64,000 nt of DNA, taken from Paenibacillus sp. JNUCC-31 (GTDB lineage: Bacteria > Bacillota > Bacilli > Paenibacillales > Paenibacillaceae). The notes beneath the pieces were generated by a model. The model was not told the DNA's origin. It saw only the letters and a list, made by a program, of their open reading frames with translations, and ran no database searches. Location: assembly GCF_014844075.1 (NCBI RefSeq), contig NZ_CP062165.1, positions 2,666,001-2,730,000 of the forward strand, read 5' to 3'. Of the stretch, positions 1 through 9,272 are shown piece by piece (position 1 is the stretch's first letter; every line of letters starts with the position of its first letter). Made by a program: the position numbers and the translations under genes.

Positions 1-588
1 GTAAGAAGAAACTTTCAAGCTTTGCTCTTGATCAATTGCATAAGCAGCGCCTACAAGCAATTGACGGGAAGCATTGGATTGGAAGTTCAATTTGGAATCA
101 AGCAGACCAGCGTTGATTGCTGCTTGAACATAACCTTTAGCCCAAGCTGTTGCTGAGTTGTTAGTTTCAGTTGGAACTTCGAGATCCAAAGCGATTGTCA
201 GAACTTTCGCCATTTCTTCGATAGTTACTTTACCGTTGAAGTCGAAGATTTTCTTCTCAACGTTTTTACCTTCCATGATGCCTGCAGCTGTTACTGCTTC
301 AATGTAAGGAGCAGCCCAGTTTTTAGCATTGTAGTTTTTATCCTTGTAAGAATAAACACCAGTAATTTCTTTCAGACCAAGCAATTTAGTGATAACTTTT
401 GCGAACTCAGCGCGAGTCATCTCTTTGTCCAAACCAGCTGTTCCATCTGGATAACCAGTGAAAACACCTTTTGCTTTCAATGCATCAAACTGTTGTTGTG
501 GTGAAACTGCTGTATCACCGAATGCTACAGATGCAAACATCGAGAATGCCATTGCTGTAGACAATGCTACGGATAAAATTTTCTTCAT
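1..588 (-). CDS. SLH-domain surface (S-layer-like) protein, N-terminal part
   Basis: The N-terminal 196 codons are visible; the gene runs off the left edge. The product starts with a signal peptide (MKKILSVALSTAMAFSMFAS, then VAFG). SLH modules follow: the first around residues 30-75 has YPDG and MTRAEF, and two more follow with NWAAPYIEAV and AWAKGYVQAA segments. SLH modules bind pyruvylated secondary wall polymer, so this is an exported, wall-anchored protein, plausibly an S-layer protein. The start at 588 follows AAGGAGGAG with a rather long spacing. A second in-frame ATG at 660 has its own good ribosome site. The csaB/tagA wall-polymer genes nearby fit this role. What follows the SLH modules cannot be seen. 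Confidence 0.85.
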   Translation of the reverse strand, partial: MKKILSVALSTAMAFSMFASVAFGDTAVSPQQQFDALKAKGVFTGYPDGTAGLDKEMTRAEFAKVITKLLGLKEITGVYSYKDKNYNAKNWAAPYIEAVTAAGIMEGKNVEKKIFDFNGKVTIEEMAKVLTIALDLEVPTETNNSATAWAKGYVQAAINAGLLDSKLNFQSNASRQLLVGAAYAIDQEQSLKVSSY

Positions 589-1120
589 AACCTTTTTTTC
601 TCCTCCTTGGGCGTTCATAACATGGGAATTTTCTTTAATAGTTTCGCTCGTGTTCCTCATATATTGTTGCACCCCCTTTCCAGAGTCCTGAGCAAGTTAA
701 TATAAATGATGTCTGTGAGCATATCACAGAAACTTGTAAACAAGCATAATAATAGAACCATACGAAAATAGAGTAGTTTCCTAATCCTACCTAACGTATT
801 ATACAATGGGTTACTCTCGCCGTAAAGAAATTTTTTCTAATAAATAGACAAGATTCTTCACGAGGTCATTCTTGGTAAGAGGCCCAATGTTTTTGACTCT
901 ACATCTTAAACGCAGCAGATTTCAAAAAGTTGCGGATTCTTCAAAAAAAGTTTTGAACTTATTTATGTATTGATACAGTGCGGGTATTTAAGACGTCCAA
1001 AACCTTTAAATCAGTGGCATTACAGCAGCATAGATGAAATTATTCTGTGTCTGGATCGTTGTGGACGTTTAATTAGTACCCACTTATTACCTACATGAAG
1101 CGACAAATTCCTCTAAAACT
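589..1120 (-). promoter_or_regulatory. Long 5' region of the S-layer-like gene with a second in-frame start
   Basis: This is the AT-rich leader of the left-edge SLH gene. An ATG at 658-660 is in frame with the start at 588, adds 24 residues, and is preceded by AAAGGGGGTG about nine bases upstream. The inner start has its own AAGGAGGAG. Two stacked initiation sites recall the tandem starts reported for the Brevibacillus cell-wall-protein operon (from memory). No other gene is visible here, and I could not place a convincing promoter. Confidence 0.45.
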
Positions 1121-1121
1121 A

Positions 1122-1153
1122 AAAAATAAAAGGCATTCCCTATGGAATGCCTT
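1122..1153 (-). terminator. Rho-independent terminator after the 113-residue gene
   Basis: The arms AAGGCATTCC (1130-1139) and GGAATGCCTT (1144-1153) form a perfect 10-bp stem with a 4-base loop. Read on the minus strand the stem is followed by a T-rich run (TTTATTTTTTAG). It lies 25 bases past the stop of the gene at 1178-1519. Confidence 0.85.
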
Positions 1154-1177
1154 CATGTCGAGTTCTCGCTATATAAC

Positions 1178-1519
1178 TTAGCGAATTTTCATCGCAAGAT
1201 CAATAATTTGAGCACGCATATTTGGATCACTGTTCAATCTCAGATACATGTCGTCAATAGGTTGTCTATTTTCCCGGTATGTCTTTTCATGCTTCATCGT
1301 GGTGTGAGACCATTCAATCAAGTCATTCTCAGCCAGAACCAAATTGTTATACGCATCATGGAAGCCAGTTGCCTGTACGAGCCCTTCCATCACTTCTTGG
1401 GAAACTTCCTGTGTTTTACGTGTATCTTCTATCTTCTTCTCCAGAATGACTGCCTGCTTCTCGAACTGTGTCTTTGCCTTCATGTAGCCCAGTTGGGCCT
1501 TCGAATAAATCGGTTTCAT
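1178..1519 (-). CDS. Unknown 113-residue cytoplasmic protein
   Basis: I do not recognise this family. The product has no signal peptide or membrane segment. It is mostly charged and probably helical, with stretches such as KTQFEKQAVILEKKIEDTRK that could form a short coiled coil. AGGGTGA lies upstream of the ATG, and a strong terminator lies just past the stop, so it looks like a real monocistronic gene. It sits between two SLH-protein genes, but nothing in the sequence ties it to them. Confidence 0.6.
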   Translation of the reverse strand: MKPIYSKAQLGYMKAKTQFEKQAVILEKKIEDTRKTQEVSQEVMEGLVQATGFHDAYNNLVLAENDLIEWSHTTMKHEKTYRENRQPIDDMYLRLNSDPNMRAQIIDLAMKIR

Positions 1520-1657
1520 TAGCTAACTTCACCCTCTAGATCATTGTGTATTTATCGTTATTGTATCTTAATCTCTAGCAAATTACAAAAATAGTTACTG
1601 GTAAAAAACTTATTTCTTCTATTATAAAAGTGTTCTTTAACAGTTGTTTTTCAGTTA

Positions 1658-1694
1658 AAAAGACCTGCCCTTTCGCACAAGGGACAGGTCCTTC
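1658..1694 (-). terminator. Terminator of the large SLH gene
   Basis: Imperfect stem AAGACCTGCCC (about 1660-1670) with GGGACAGGTCCTT (1681-1693) and an apical TTTCGCACAA loop. It is followed on the minus strand by a T-rich stretch, 30 bases past the stop at 1723. Confidence 0.75.
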
Positions 1695-1722
1695 CAATAA
1701 TGCATAGATGATCTTACATGAA

Positions 1723-4700
1723 TTAGCTCAAGTTTTTAGGGAATACTTTAGTGCTTTTCTTGAGCAGTTCCACAGCAATTTTGCCTGCTTCTGCCCGAGT
1801 TAAGTTACCTTTCGGATTGAAGTTATACTGCGGTTTTTTCTGGCCCGGAACCGTTACAGCGGCACCTTCCATAATTTTCGCCTTGGATACAGCCATAATG
1901 GATGGACCTGCATACTTCTCAATACTGCCCGAATCCATAAAGGCCTTGGCGAGTGAAGCATCAAGCTTGCTATCGTTATTTGCCAGTTTTAATTTCAGAG
2001 CACGTGCTATCATGACTGCCGCTTGTTCACGTGTCAGCGGTTGATCCGGTCCAAACACCCCGTCAGTCAAACCTGTTACGATACCCGCTCTTGCTGCTGT
2101 CTCAATACGGTCATAATCCCATGTTGCAGAACGTGCACCTGGCACAAGATCCACGAATGTACGATTGTTATCCGAGTTAATTGGCAGATTAAGGCCTTTA
2201 ACCAGCAAGGTAGCAAATTCGCCTCTTGTCGTCTGATCATCTGTACCAAATTGCTCGAAACGCAAGTTGTTCATAAAGCCTTTGGAATAGAGACCATTCA
2301 GAATATTACGAGCCCAATTGTGATTCGTTATATCATTATAACTGCGGCTTAATTTCATTACTTTGTAATAGCCGAATTCATCAAACGGCACAGTGACCGT
2401 ATGCGCTTTGGTATCGACCTCGCCACCAATATTTTCCCACTGGCGATTAGACGTATAGCGATATACTGTAATCGTAGAACCAGCTTCGTCTACTACATTA
2501 GGATCAAACGACAATGTCAGACTTCCCCGCTTTGATGGTGTAATTTTGCGTTCTGCCGGTGTCTGAGGATTACCAAACAATCCTTCTACGGAGTATGGAG
2601 CAAGTCCATTCGTTGGAGCCGCATACGTAGCTGCACCCAGATCCCCGGCTTCACCCAAACCTCCATTAATCCAGAAGATCTGTGAGACTGGACCGAAGTT
2701 GCTTGACGCACTCGTCGACCCAAAGTTAAGCAGATACTCATCCGGAATGCTCCACGACGGTGCACCACTGTTTTCGCCCGTTCCAGGGAAACCAATCACG
2801 TTACCATAGTCATTTCGTCGTTCCACAATTCCCGTAGTCGGGTCCGCGATACCAAACAGCAGCTTCGTATCCGGATAATACTTTGTAATGCCTCTTGTGT
2901 TGGTGCTTTGCATGACAGTCCCTTTCGGGAAACTGAGTTGTAACCCCTTATTGAAGACGTTATATTTGGTTGCTACCTTCGGAGCCATATACTGAGCATC
3001 CACACCTACAGTACTTGTATAGAATATTTCAATGGTATCTGTGTTGCTTGTACCTGCACGTGTGATTGTAATTTTGATCTTGTTTTCTTTGTCCTGCTTC
3101 AATCCTACATAGTCATATACAAAACGGTTATTTCCCAGATCTGTACGTTTCACAGCAGGGTCTTTACCGATGAGAACTGCTGTCGCTCCCTCAGCTTCAA
3201 TGTCAAAATGAACAAAGTTTTTGTTCACTACAATCTGCTTACCCACCGTTGGTTGTGGAGAAAGAATGCGATATGCACTCACTTCTCTTACTATTTCCAG
3301 TTTTTGCGACGTTTTGGCTCCGGTCTCATTGATTAACTCCAACGTGTACACATAAGTACCTGGTGCATCTGCAACGAGATCCTGAACACGCATGATAAAG
3401 TCTTTTCGATCACCGGCAAAATCATAAGTGTAACGATCACCAGCGAATGTAACCGTTGCGTTATCTACTGAGTTAACCGGCAAGTCAACCGACATAATAT
3501 TTTTGGTTCCCATGTTAAGATTCATCTTGACTGCACCGCTACCACGGAGAACCACATCATAGTTTTTCAAGCTGGTCGTATACTTATTATCATTATAAGT
3601 AAACTCAGGAGTCAGATTGAAGATCTGTGCCAGCTGCGGGTTATCGGCGCTATATTCTTTCGGGGGGAAGCTTGGACGATCTTTCCCCACAGCCGGTTGG
3701 AAATTAGCAATGGTAGATACATTGTTATCCACAATATAAATCCGTAATTCTTTTCGAATTTCACGGGCCTGACCTTTCTCATCTTTACCCGTTCCCGTCA
3801 AGATAATACGGTTTTCCCCGAAGACCAAAGGACCGTCTTTCAAAGAAATATTGAGATTGAGATTGAATGCTCCAGTGGTTTTATTCAACCAGGCAGGATC
3901 TAAGCTTTCTGAAGTATTCGTTGATCTCACTTTCACACCATTAGCAAACACTTCTGCCACAAAAAAGCTGCTGTTGATCGTATCATCGAAGTCAATGTAC
4001 TGCCCTTTGACAGCAAGCGTATTTCCGCTTCCCGAATTTACATTGTACGTTTGACCATCTGTGAGGTTCTCAACGTAAATAAAGTTCTTGGAAGCATAGG
4101 AGATTGTGACATCCTTATAAGCTGTAGATCCATCGTAGTTGAACCGAACTGTCTGGTTACCATTCTTCAATCCAACTACTTTGAAGATATAGCTGGTATC
4201 AGACACTGTTGCTACATATTGAAGCGTGATTGGGCTTGTTCCCAAAGGGAGATAATTTGCTTTCAATCCCGTCGTAGGATTAGCTGGCTTACCGTTCGTA
4301 TTTACCATGACGTAGAAATCACCAGAATCCACTTTCGCGCCGTTCAAGGGCTCGCCCGTCGGAAGATTGGTTGTACCACTTCCACTGTAACCTTTGAGAT
4401 ACTTCAAGTCAGTAATAACCGTCTGTCCCTTCATATATTGAAAGTCCATCCGCTTGCTTATTGTCTTCGTTCCGTACGTTACGGATAATGTATGATTTTG
4501 ATCGACCAAAACTGCACCATTAGTATCCTTGTTAAAATTCACAGCATTGATATCAAACGATACCAGCCAGTATGAAGGCGTGTTATCCTTCAGACTCGGA
4601 ATGAAAACTTCTTCAGTGAAGGTAGGCGTCTCTTTCGTTGTGTTGTTGTCTACAATGATCTCAGCGCCTTCACTGAATTTGTTTTTGTTTACTTCATCAT

Positions 4701-5607
4701 AAGGAATCAACATTTGCACATGTACCTTGGCCTTATCCGTGTCTTCTGTAAAGACAGGCTCCACACCAAGCAAACTCTGCGCATTCCCACTCGAATCAAG
4801 CAGGTCGAGCTTCACTACCGGATTTTTTTCATCATAATAAAACAAAGAATAATTAAAGGTAAGTGTATCTGAACCATTCTGTATAACCAGTTTCAGATCA
4901 TTCACGCCTGGTTTCAGCTTAAGTTGCGGTGAGAAGAATGTACCATCTTGTAAAAGTTGTGTTGACAAAGCTTGGCCACTATTTACCGATACCGTTCCTT
5001 TCGTGGCATTCATGGCTTTACCTTGAAGCGTAATTTCATCCTTGTTCACTACAATTTGTGTTCCTTCATTTAGATCCAGATTGTCTGAACCGCCAAGCAC
5101 CTGCAGCTTCTCCACATAAGGTACTTGGTCAAAGAGGATATAGAACGTTTCGGAACGTTCATTCTGTCCTTGTGCACCCGTAAATGTAATGCGGTTCATA
5201 CCCGGGTATAAAGTAACATTTGCTTTGAAACGGTTATCCGGTCTGTCCGGGTCCAATGTTACTACTGCTGGAGCGACACGTGTAGCGTCCTCTACCCAGC
5301 GATTCGTGGTTTGATCCCAGTTCAGCAACTGGATATTAGCACCCAATGTCGATCCGGTTACTTTTGTATACGTACCGCTAATTGCTTGCTGTGCATCTGT
5401 TACTTTATATACTTTATCTCTCGTTATTTGATTTACCCCAGCCGTCAATGTCAAATCAACCGTGTTTCTCAGTGCGGAAACATCCGGGGTGAAATAACTT
5501 GTCAGTTTGTCTGCCGCCGATGCGACTGGTGCAAGGCCTGCTGGTATTAGAGATACAACCAGTGCCACCATCATCAGCCATATCATTGGCTTCTTCGTAC
5601 GCTGCAT
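1723..5607 (-). CDS. Very large secreted protein with three C-terminal SLH domains
   Basis: The product is 1294 residues. It has a classical signal peptide (hydrophobic core about residues 9-27, ending APVASAA). A long extracellular region follows, built of beta-rich Ig-like stretches with repeated phrases such as FYILFDQVPYVEKLQV and LRIYIVDNNVS. Three SLH modules occupy about residues 1090-1280, with TRGEFATLLVK, LTREQAAVMIARAL and LTRAEAGKIAVELL. SLH modules hold the protein on the wall by binding pyruvylated wall polymer, so this is a surface protein of unknown ligand. AGGAGAG precedes the ATG. The domain order, with SLH at the C-terminus, is opposite to the other two SLH proteins here. 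It has its own terminator and appears monocistronic. Confidence 0.85.
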   Translation of the reverse strand: MQRTKKPMIWLMMVALVVSLIPAGLAPVASAADKLTSYFTPDVSALRNTVDLTLTAGVNQITRDKVYKVTDAQQAISGTYTKVTGSTLGANIQLLNWDQTTNRWVEDATRVAPAVVTLDPDRPDNRFKANVTLYPGMNRITFTGAQGQNERSETFYILFDQVPYVEKLQVLGGSDNLDLNEGTQIVVNKDEITLQGKAMNATKGTVSVNSGQALSTQLLQDGTFFSPQLKLKPGVNDLKLVIQNGSDTLTFNYSLFYYDEKNPVVKLDLLDSSGNAQSLLGVEPVFTEDTDKAKVHVQMLIPYDEVNKNKFSEGAEIIVDNNTTKETPTFTEEVFIPSLKDNTPSYWLVSFDINAVNFNKDTNGAVLVDQNHTLSVTYGTKTISKRMDFQYMKGQTVITDLKYLKGYSGSGTTNLPTGEPLNGAKVDSGDFYVMVNTNGKPANPTTGLKANYLPLGTSPITLQYVATVSDTSYIFKVVGLKNGNQTVRFNYDGSTAYKDVTISYASKNFIYVENLTDGQTYNVNSGSGNTLAVKGQYIDFDDTINSSFFVAEVFANGVKVRSTNTSESLDPAWLNKTTGAFNLNLNISLKDGPLVFGENRIILTGTGKDEKGQAREIRKELRIYIVDNNVSTIANFQPAVGKDRPSFPPKEYSADNPQLAQIFNLTPEFTYNDNKYTTSLKNYDVVLRGSGAVKMNLNMGTKNIMSVDLPVNSVDNATVTFAGDRYTYDFAGDRKDFIMRVQDLVADAPGTYVYTLELINETGAKTSQKLEIVREVSAYRILSPQPTVGKQIVVNKNFVHFDIEAEGATAVLIGKDPAVKRTDLGNNRFVYDYVGLKQDKENKIKITITRAGTSNTDTIEIFYTSTVGVDAQYMAPKVATKYNVFNKGLQLSFPKGTVMQSTNTRGITKYYPDTKLLFGIADPTTGIVERRNDYGNVIGFPGTGENSGAPSWSIPDEYLLNFGSTSASSNFGPVSQIFWINGGLGEAGDLGAATYAAPTNGLAPYSVEGLFGNPQTPAERKITPSKRGSLTLSFDPNVVDEAGSTITVYRYTSNRQWENIGGEVDTKAHTVTVPFDEFGYYKVMKLSRSYNDITNHNWARNILNGLYSKGFMNNLRFEQFGTDDQTTRGEFATLLVKGLNLPINSDNNRTFVDLVPGARSATWDYDRIETAARAGIVTGLTDGVFGPDQPLTREQAAVMIARALKLKLANNDSKLDASLAKAFMDSGSIEKYAGPSIMAVSKAKIMEGAAVTVPGQKKPQYNFNPKGNLTRAEAGKIAVELLKKSTKVFPKNLS

Positions 5608-5696
5608 GCAATCATCTCTCCTCTTTTTAAGTCAGTTACCGTTATATATCGGCCATTAGGTTCCAATTATTTAGTAAAAACAACAAAATAAACAAA

Positions 5697-5723
5697 AAGC
5701 CTTGTCCACGAGGGACAAGGCTT
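5697..5723 (-). terminator. Terminator of tagO
   Basis: Perfect 11-bp stem AAGCCTTGTCC (5697-5707) with GGACAAGGCTT (5713-5723). The downstream side on the minus strand is T-rich. It separates tagO from the large SLH gene. Confidence 0.85.
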
Positions 5724-5769
5724 GGGCCTGAAAGAATATTCAATAAGATCAGTAAACGAGCGTTTCTAT

Positions 5770-6897
5770 TTAGGATTTCGAACGAGTCTCCGGGTTTAGC
5801 TTCACACGCATGCGCATCAGGAAGTTAATAACCGGTCTTCTGGTTTTGCTTACAAGTCCGATGACTTCTGCTCCGACCTGAAGGAAGAACATCATGATAC
5901 AGATTACAACGAACGTTACCCAGTTGGCTTCGAACATCGCAGCGGAAGATTGGATAATCGCCAGTACACCGAAGAATGCGGCAATTCCGTAGATGATCAG
6001 CACCGTCTGACGGTGACTGAATCCAAGTTCACGCAAGCAGTGATGCAAGTGACCTTTATCCGGTGAGAAAATCGGTTTCCGTTGTACCGCACGACGAATG
6101 ATCGCGAAGAAGGTATCCGAGAGCGGCACGCCGATAATGATCAACGGTGTAATGAAGGACACGACCGCAATTTGTTTGAATCCGAGCATGGACAACATCG
6201 CCAGAGAGAACCCAAGGAATAGCGATCCCGTATCTCCCATGAAGATCTTGGCCGGATGGAAGTTAAAGAACAGGAATCCGATAATACTACCCAGCAGCAC
6301 AAGACACATCAAGGCAATCATCATATTACCCATCAGGAAGGACATCACGGCAATGGTACCAATGGCAATACCGGATACACCGGCAGCCAGACCATCCAGA
6401 CCATCAATCAGGTTAATCGCATTCGTTACCCCAACAATCCAGAGGATCGTCAGCGGAATGGACACCCAAGCTTCCAGTGAGGAATAGGAATCCTGAAAAG
6501 GAATATTGACAAAGTCTACACGGATATTGAATCCGAACACGACGACAGCAGCAGCAACAATTTGTCCGAGCAGCTTCACTTTGGCTGACAGTTCAAACCG
6601 ATCATCCAATGCGCCAATCAGCACAATGATCGTTCCACCGATCAGAAAGGCACTGACAAAGCTCATATCTCTTGTTGTAAACCAAGAAGACACAAAAGGA
6701 AGCAGTGCAGCAACCGTAATGATAAAGGCCAGGAAAATTCCTAAACCACCAAGACGAGGCATAATCCGAGTGTGCACTTTACGTGCATTTGGCGTATCCA
6801 TCGCCCCAATTTTGACTGCGAACTTTTTGACAAGCGGTGTCAGGGCTAGAGCCAGTCCCATTGACACGATAAATCCAATGATAAAGATCGCTACCAT
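5770..6897 (-). CDS. tagO: Undecaprenyl-phosphate N-acetylglucosaminyl-1-phosphate transferase (TagO/WecA type)
   Basis: This polytopic membrane enzyme transfers GlcNAc-1-phosphate from UDP-GlcNAc to undecaprenyl phosphate, the first membrane step for wall teichoic acid or secondary wall polymer. At 375 residues it matches the family. Family signatures are present: NAINLIDGLDGLAAG in the middle, MGDTGSLFLG, and a cytoplasmic PDKGHLHHCL motif with the conserved histidines. The many hydrophobic helices fit about eleven membrane spans. It sits beside csaB/tagA and the SLH proteins, so the polymer it starts is probably the SLH anchor. TagO and WecA cannot be told apart from sequence; the symbol follows Gram-positive usage. 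Confidence 0.9.
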   Translation of the reverse strand: MVAIFIIGFIVSMGLALALTPLVKKFAVKIGAMDTPNARKVHTRIMPRLGGLGIFLAFIITVAALLPFVSSWFTTRDMSFVSAFLIGGTIIVLIGALDDRFELSAKVKLLGQIVAAAVVVFGFNIRVDFVNIPFQDSYSSLEAWVSIPLTILWIVGVTNAINLIDGLDGLAAGVSGIAIGTIAVMSFLMGNMMIALMCLVLLGSIIGFLFFNFHPAKIFMGDTGSLFLGFSLAMLSMLGFKQIAVVSFITPLIIIGVPLSDTFFAIIRRAVQRKPIFSPDKGHLHHCLRELGFSHRQTVLIIYGIAAFFGVLAIIQSSAAMFEANWVTFVVICIMMFFLQVGAEVIGLVSKTRRPVINFLMRMRVKLNPETRSKS

Positions 6898-6997
6898 ATG
6901 AACATTCGACCCCCAATTATAATACCTGTACGAAATTATAAATCCCCTGATCTCTTTTTATATATAAAAATGTTTTGTTAGTTATTTTTGAATACTT

Positions 6998-7187
6998 GTT
7001 ACACGATAACGAAGAGAGCAAGGAAAGCCTAAAGAAGCGAAGCGTTCGCCTGAAAGCTTTCTGAAAGAAAGCTACTTCGAAAGCATACGCTATCACCGGA
7101 TTTCACCCTTATAAGAGGGTAATAAAAGAAATCTGGGGATAACAGCGATCGGAAGGTTGCCTTGCTATCGTAGTTGCTCAGTGTAAC
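6998..7187. repeat. Dispersed imperfect-palindrome element, copy A
   Basis: This 190-bp element lies between tagO and tagA. It is bounded by inverted GTTACAC (6998-7004) and GTGTAAC (7181-7187). Inner arms are TATCACCGGATTTC and AAATCTGGGGATAACAGC, and a small GCGAA-GCG-TTCGC hairpin is also present. Copy A carries an extra internal hairpin (GAAAGCTTTC). The same layout recurs at 13.8, 19.4, 34.0 and 35.5 kb. The rest of the 6898-7304 gap shows no gene. Confidence 0.75.
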
Positions 7188-7304
7188 CTTTTAATTCAAG
7201 CAGCACGACACATGTAATCCAGAACGAATTATACGCTGATCACAGGCGAAATGCCAACCTCAATTTTTAGCAAAAACGTGCATTTTACTCGTAATAGCCT
7301 AATT

Positions 7305-8063
7305 TTAACGGACTTTAGTCACGTTTTCTTTGTCCCGCATCACTTTGACAGCAAATTTCGGAAGCGCAAGCATTCGGCCAGCCCGACTAGGTTCGCGAAG
7401 CAGACGGTAAAACCATTCCAGTCTTAACTTTTGAAACAGTTTCGGTGCACGTTTGGTTTTACCCGAAATCACATCAAAACTGCCTCCAACCCCCATGGTT
7501 ACGGGAACCTGAAGTACATCTTTGTACTTGTGAATCCACGGTTCCTGTGTGTCTGCCCCACGTGCAACAAACAGCAGATCAGGTGCAGCTTCACGAATAG
7601 AGGCAACCACCTGCTCGTCCTCAGCCGGACCAAAATAACCGTCACGATAGCCCACAATTCGAATCGCCGGATATTGCTCTTGTAACCGAACTGCTGTTTC
7701 TTGAATCACCTCAGGTGTAGAGCCGAGCAGATAAACGCCCCACCGATAGTTTTCTCCAACACGTAGCAATTCATGTAAAAGCTCAAATCCAGGCACCCGC
7801 TCAGCCACAGGCTCTCCACAATAATTGGCAGCCCATACCACACCTGTTCCATCGGGAACAATCATTTCCGCAGACTGCATAACCTTCATCATCGCCGGAT
7901 TCTCCAGCGCTGCCATGACCATGATGGGATTGGCTGTGATAACCTGGTGCGGCTTCTTCGTGAGCACTGCTTCGCGTAAAACCTCCACCGTTTCTTTCAT
8001 CGTTAGTTTGGAAAAAGGAATACCATAGATCGAAACGGTAGGTATCGGTCCGGTCTGATTCAT
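7305..8063 (-). CDS. tagA: WecG/TagA/CpsF-family N-acetylmannosaminyltransferase
   Basis: The enzyme adds ManNAc from UDP-ManNAc to GlcNAc-PP-undecaprenol, the second step of wall teichoic acid or secondary wall polymer linkage-unit synthesis. At 252 residues the length is typical. Family marks are the N-terminal ITANPIMVMAAL stretch, the PDGTGVVWAA motif (catalytic Asp in the PDG), and the C-terminal GVGGSFDVISGKTKRAP followed by EWFYRLLREP. It acts on the cytoplasmic membrane face without a true membrane span. AAAGGGTGA precedes the ATG, and the start is 6 bases past the csaB stop, so the two are co-transcribed. In Paenibacillus alvei TagA makes the ManNAc-GlcNAc lipid that CsaB modifies (from memory). 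Confidence 0.9.
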   Translation of the reverse strand: MNQTGPIPTVSIYGIPFSKLTMKETVEVLREAVLTKKPHQVITANPIMVMAALENPAMMKVMQSAEMIVPDGTGVVWAANYCGEPVAERVPGFELLHELLRVGENYRWGVYLLGSTPEVIQETAVRLQEQYPAIRIVGYRDGYFGPAEDEQVVASIREAAPDLLFVARGADTQEPWIHKYKDVLQVPVTMGVGGSFDVISGKTKRAPKLFQKLRLEWFYRLLREPSRAGRMLALPKFAVKVMRDKENVTKVR

Positions 8064-8069
8064 TTTAAT

Positions 8070-9272
8070 TCACCCTTTGCGGCCTAAATAGTTAATAATT
8101 TGCTGTGCAGGCACTCTGGCTTCCTGCTTCAATTCAGTAATGCTTTCTTCATGTTCCTTCAGCCACTGTGAACGCTGATCCAACAGGTTAGCCACCGTCT
8201 TCGCCAGTTTATCCCCATCCAGCGCATCCGTACTGCCCACGGTTTCACTATCCAGACGCAGCATGAACTGATCGATCTTCGGATCATACGAGATACCAAC
8301 GGGTGGAACATACTGTGATGCTGCATAGATCAGACTGTGCAGACGCATGCCGATAACGACATCACAATTGCTGACTTCCTGCAGCATCAGCTGCGGATCA
8401 GTGAGATCCTTGGTAATACTTACTTCGCTACCCTTGTTACCCAAATCACCGAGCATTTCCATGACAAAACGTGAAGCCTGCTCATCAATCGGTAAGTGAA
8501 ATGGCATAAAGCGCAAGTGAACGGCTTTTTTGGAGCAGAGCTTCTTAAGTCCAGCAGCAATCGCTGTAAGTTCTTTACGATCTGACTCCCAGAAACGTAC
8601 GGATACACCGACAACCGGGAGCTTCGTATGAACGCTTGTTTTATCTGCAATTACATCCCCTGCATTAAGATCAACAGCTTGATCACCCACTGTGATCTCC
8701 TGAGCATTAGATGATGGTTCTGGAGATTTCAGTTCTGGCAAAGGCAAGCCCATCACCGGGTCGGGAACGACATGAATCTGATTCCACTGCAACCCCAGTC
8801 CTCGCAGATAATCCGCAGATTGTTCATCCCGAACTGATACATATTTGCAGGCCTTGAAGACCGAGCGAATCATCGGATTGAAAATTTTGCGATTTACAGG
8901 CCCAATGCCCTGCGCATAGATAAATGTTGGCTTCTTCAACCATTGGGCCAGTTTGATGACACCCAGATAGTAGGGGATGGATTTCAGTCCGGTTGCATCC
9001 TGCAACAGACTTCCACCCCCGCTGATTAATCCGTCACTTTCCTTGATCGCTTCACGAACGTCCTTCAACTTCATCCGATGTACTGAACGTACTCCGTACA
9101 TTGAAGTGGTCGACTCCGGGTCACCGGAGAGCACAATCGGTTCAATTGTGATGTTCGACCGTTGGCTCTCCTCTTCCAATGCCGTCAAAATCGACTTCAG
9201 CACTGCTTCGTCTCCGCTGTTGCGGAATCCGTAATATCCCGAGATGACTAACTTTTGAGAAGTGGTGACCAT
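8070..9272 (-). CDS. csaB: Polysaccharide pyruvyl transferase CsaB
   Basis: CsaB adds a pyruvate ketal to ManNAc of the secondary wall polymer precursor; that ketal is the ligand of SLH domains. The sequence shows the family start KLVISGYYGFRNSGDEAVL, then DGLISGGGSLLQDATG, FIYAQGIGPVNRK and the late IGMRLHSLIYAA motif with its conserved His. I chose the ATG at 9272, giving about 400 residues, because homologues begin just before KLVISGYYG; an ATG at 9302 is also in frame. The gene overlaps the end of the upstream DUF5693 gene by 25 bases, implying translational coupling. It links functionally to the three SLH proteins in this window. Confidence 0.93.
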   Translation of the reverse strand: MVTTSQKLVISGYYGFRNSGDEAVLKSILTALEEESQRSNITIEPIVLSGDPESTTSMYGVRSVHRMKLKDVREAIKESDGLISGGGSLLQDATGLKSIPYYLGVIKLAQWLKKPTFIYAQGIGPVNRKIFNPMIRSVFKACKYVSVRDEQSADYLRGLGLQWNQIHVVPDPVMGLPLPELKSPEPSSNAQEITVGDQAVDLNAGDVIADKTSVHTKLPVVGVSVRFWESDRKELTAIAAGLKKLCSKKAVHLRFMPFHLPIDEQASRFVMEMLGDLGNKGSEVSITKDLTDPQLMLQEVSNCDVVIGMRLHSLIYAASQYVPPVGISYDPKIDQFMLRLDSETVGSTDALDGDKLAKTVANLLDQRSQWLKEHEESITELKQEARVPAQQIINYLGRKG

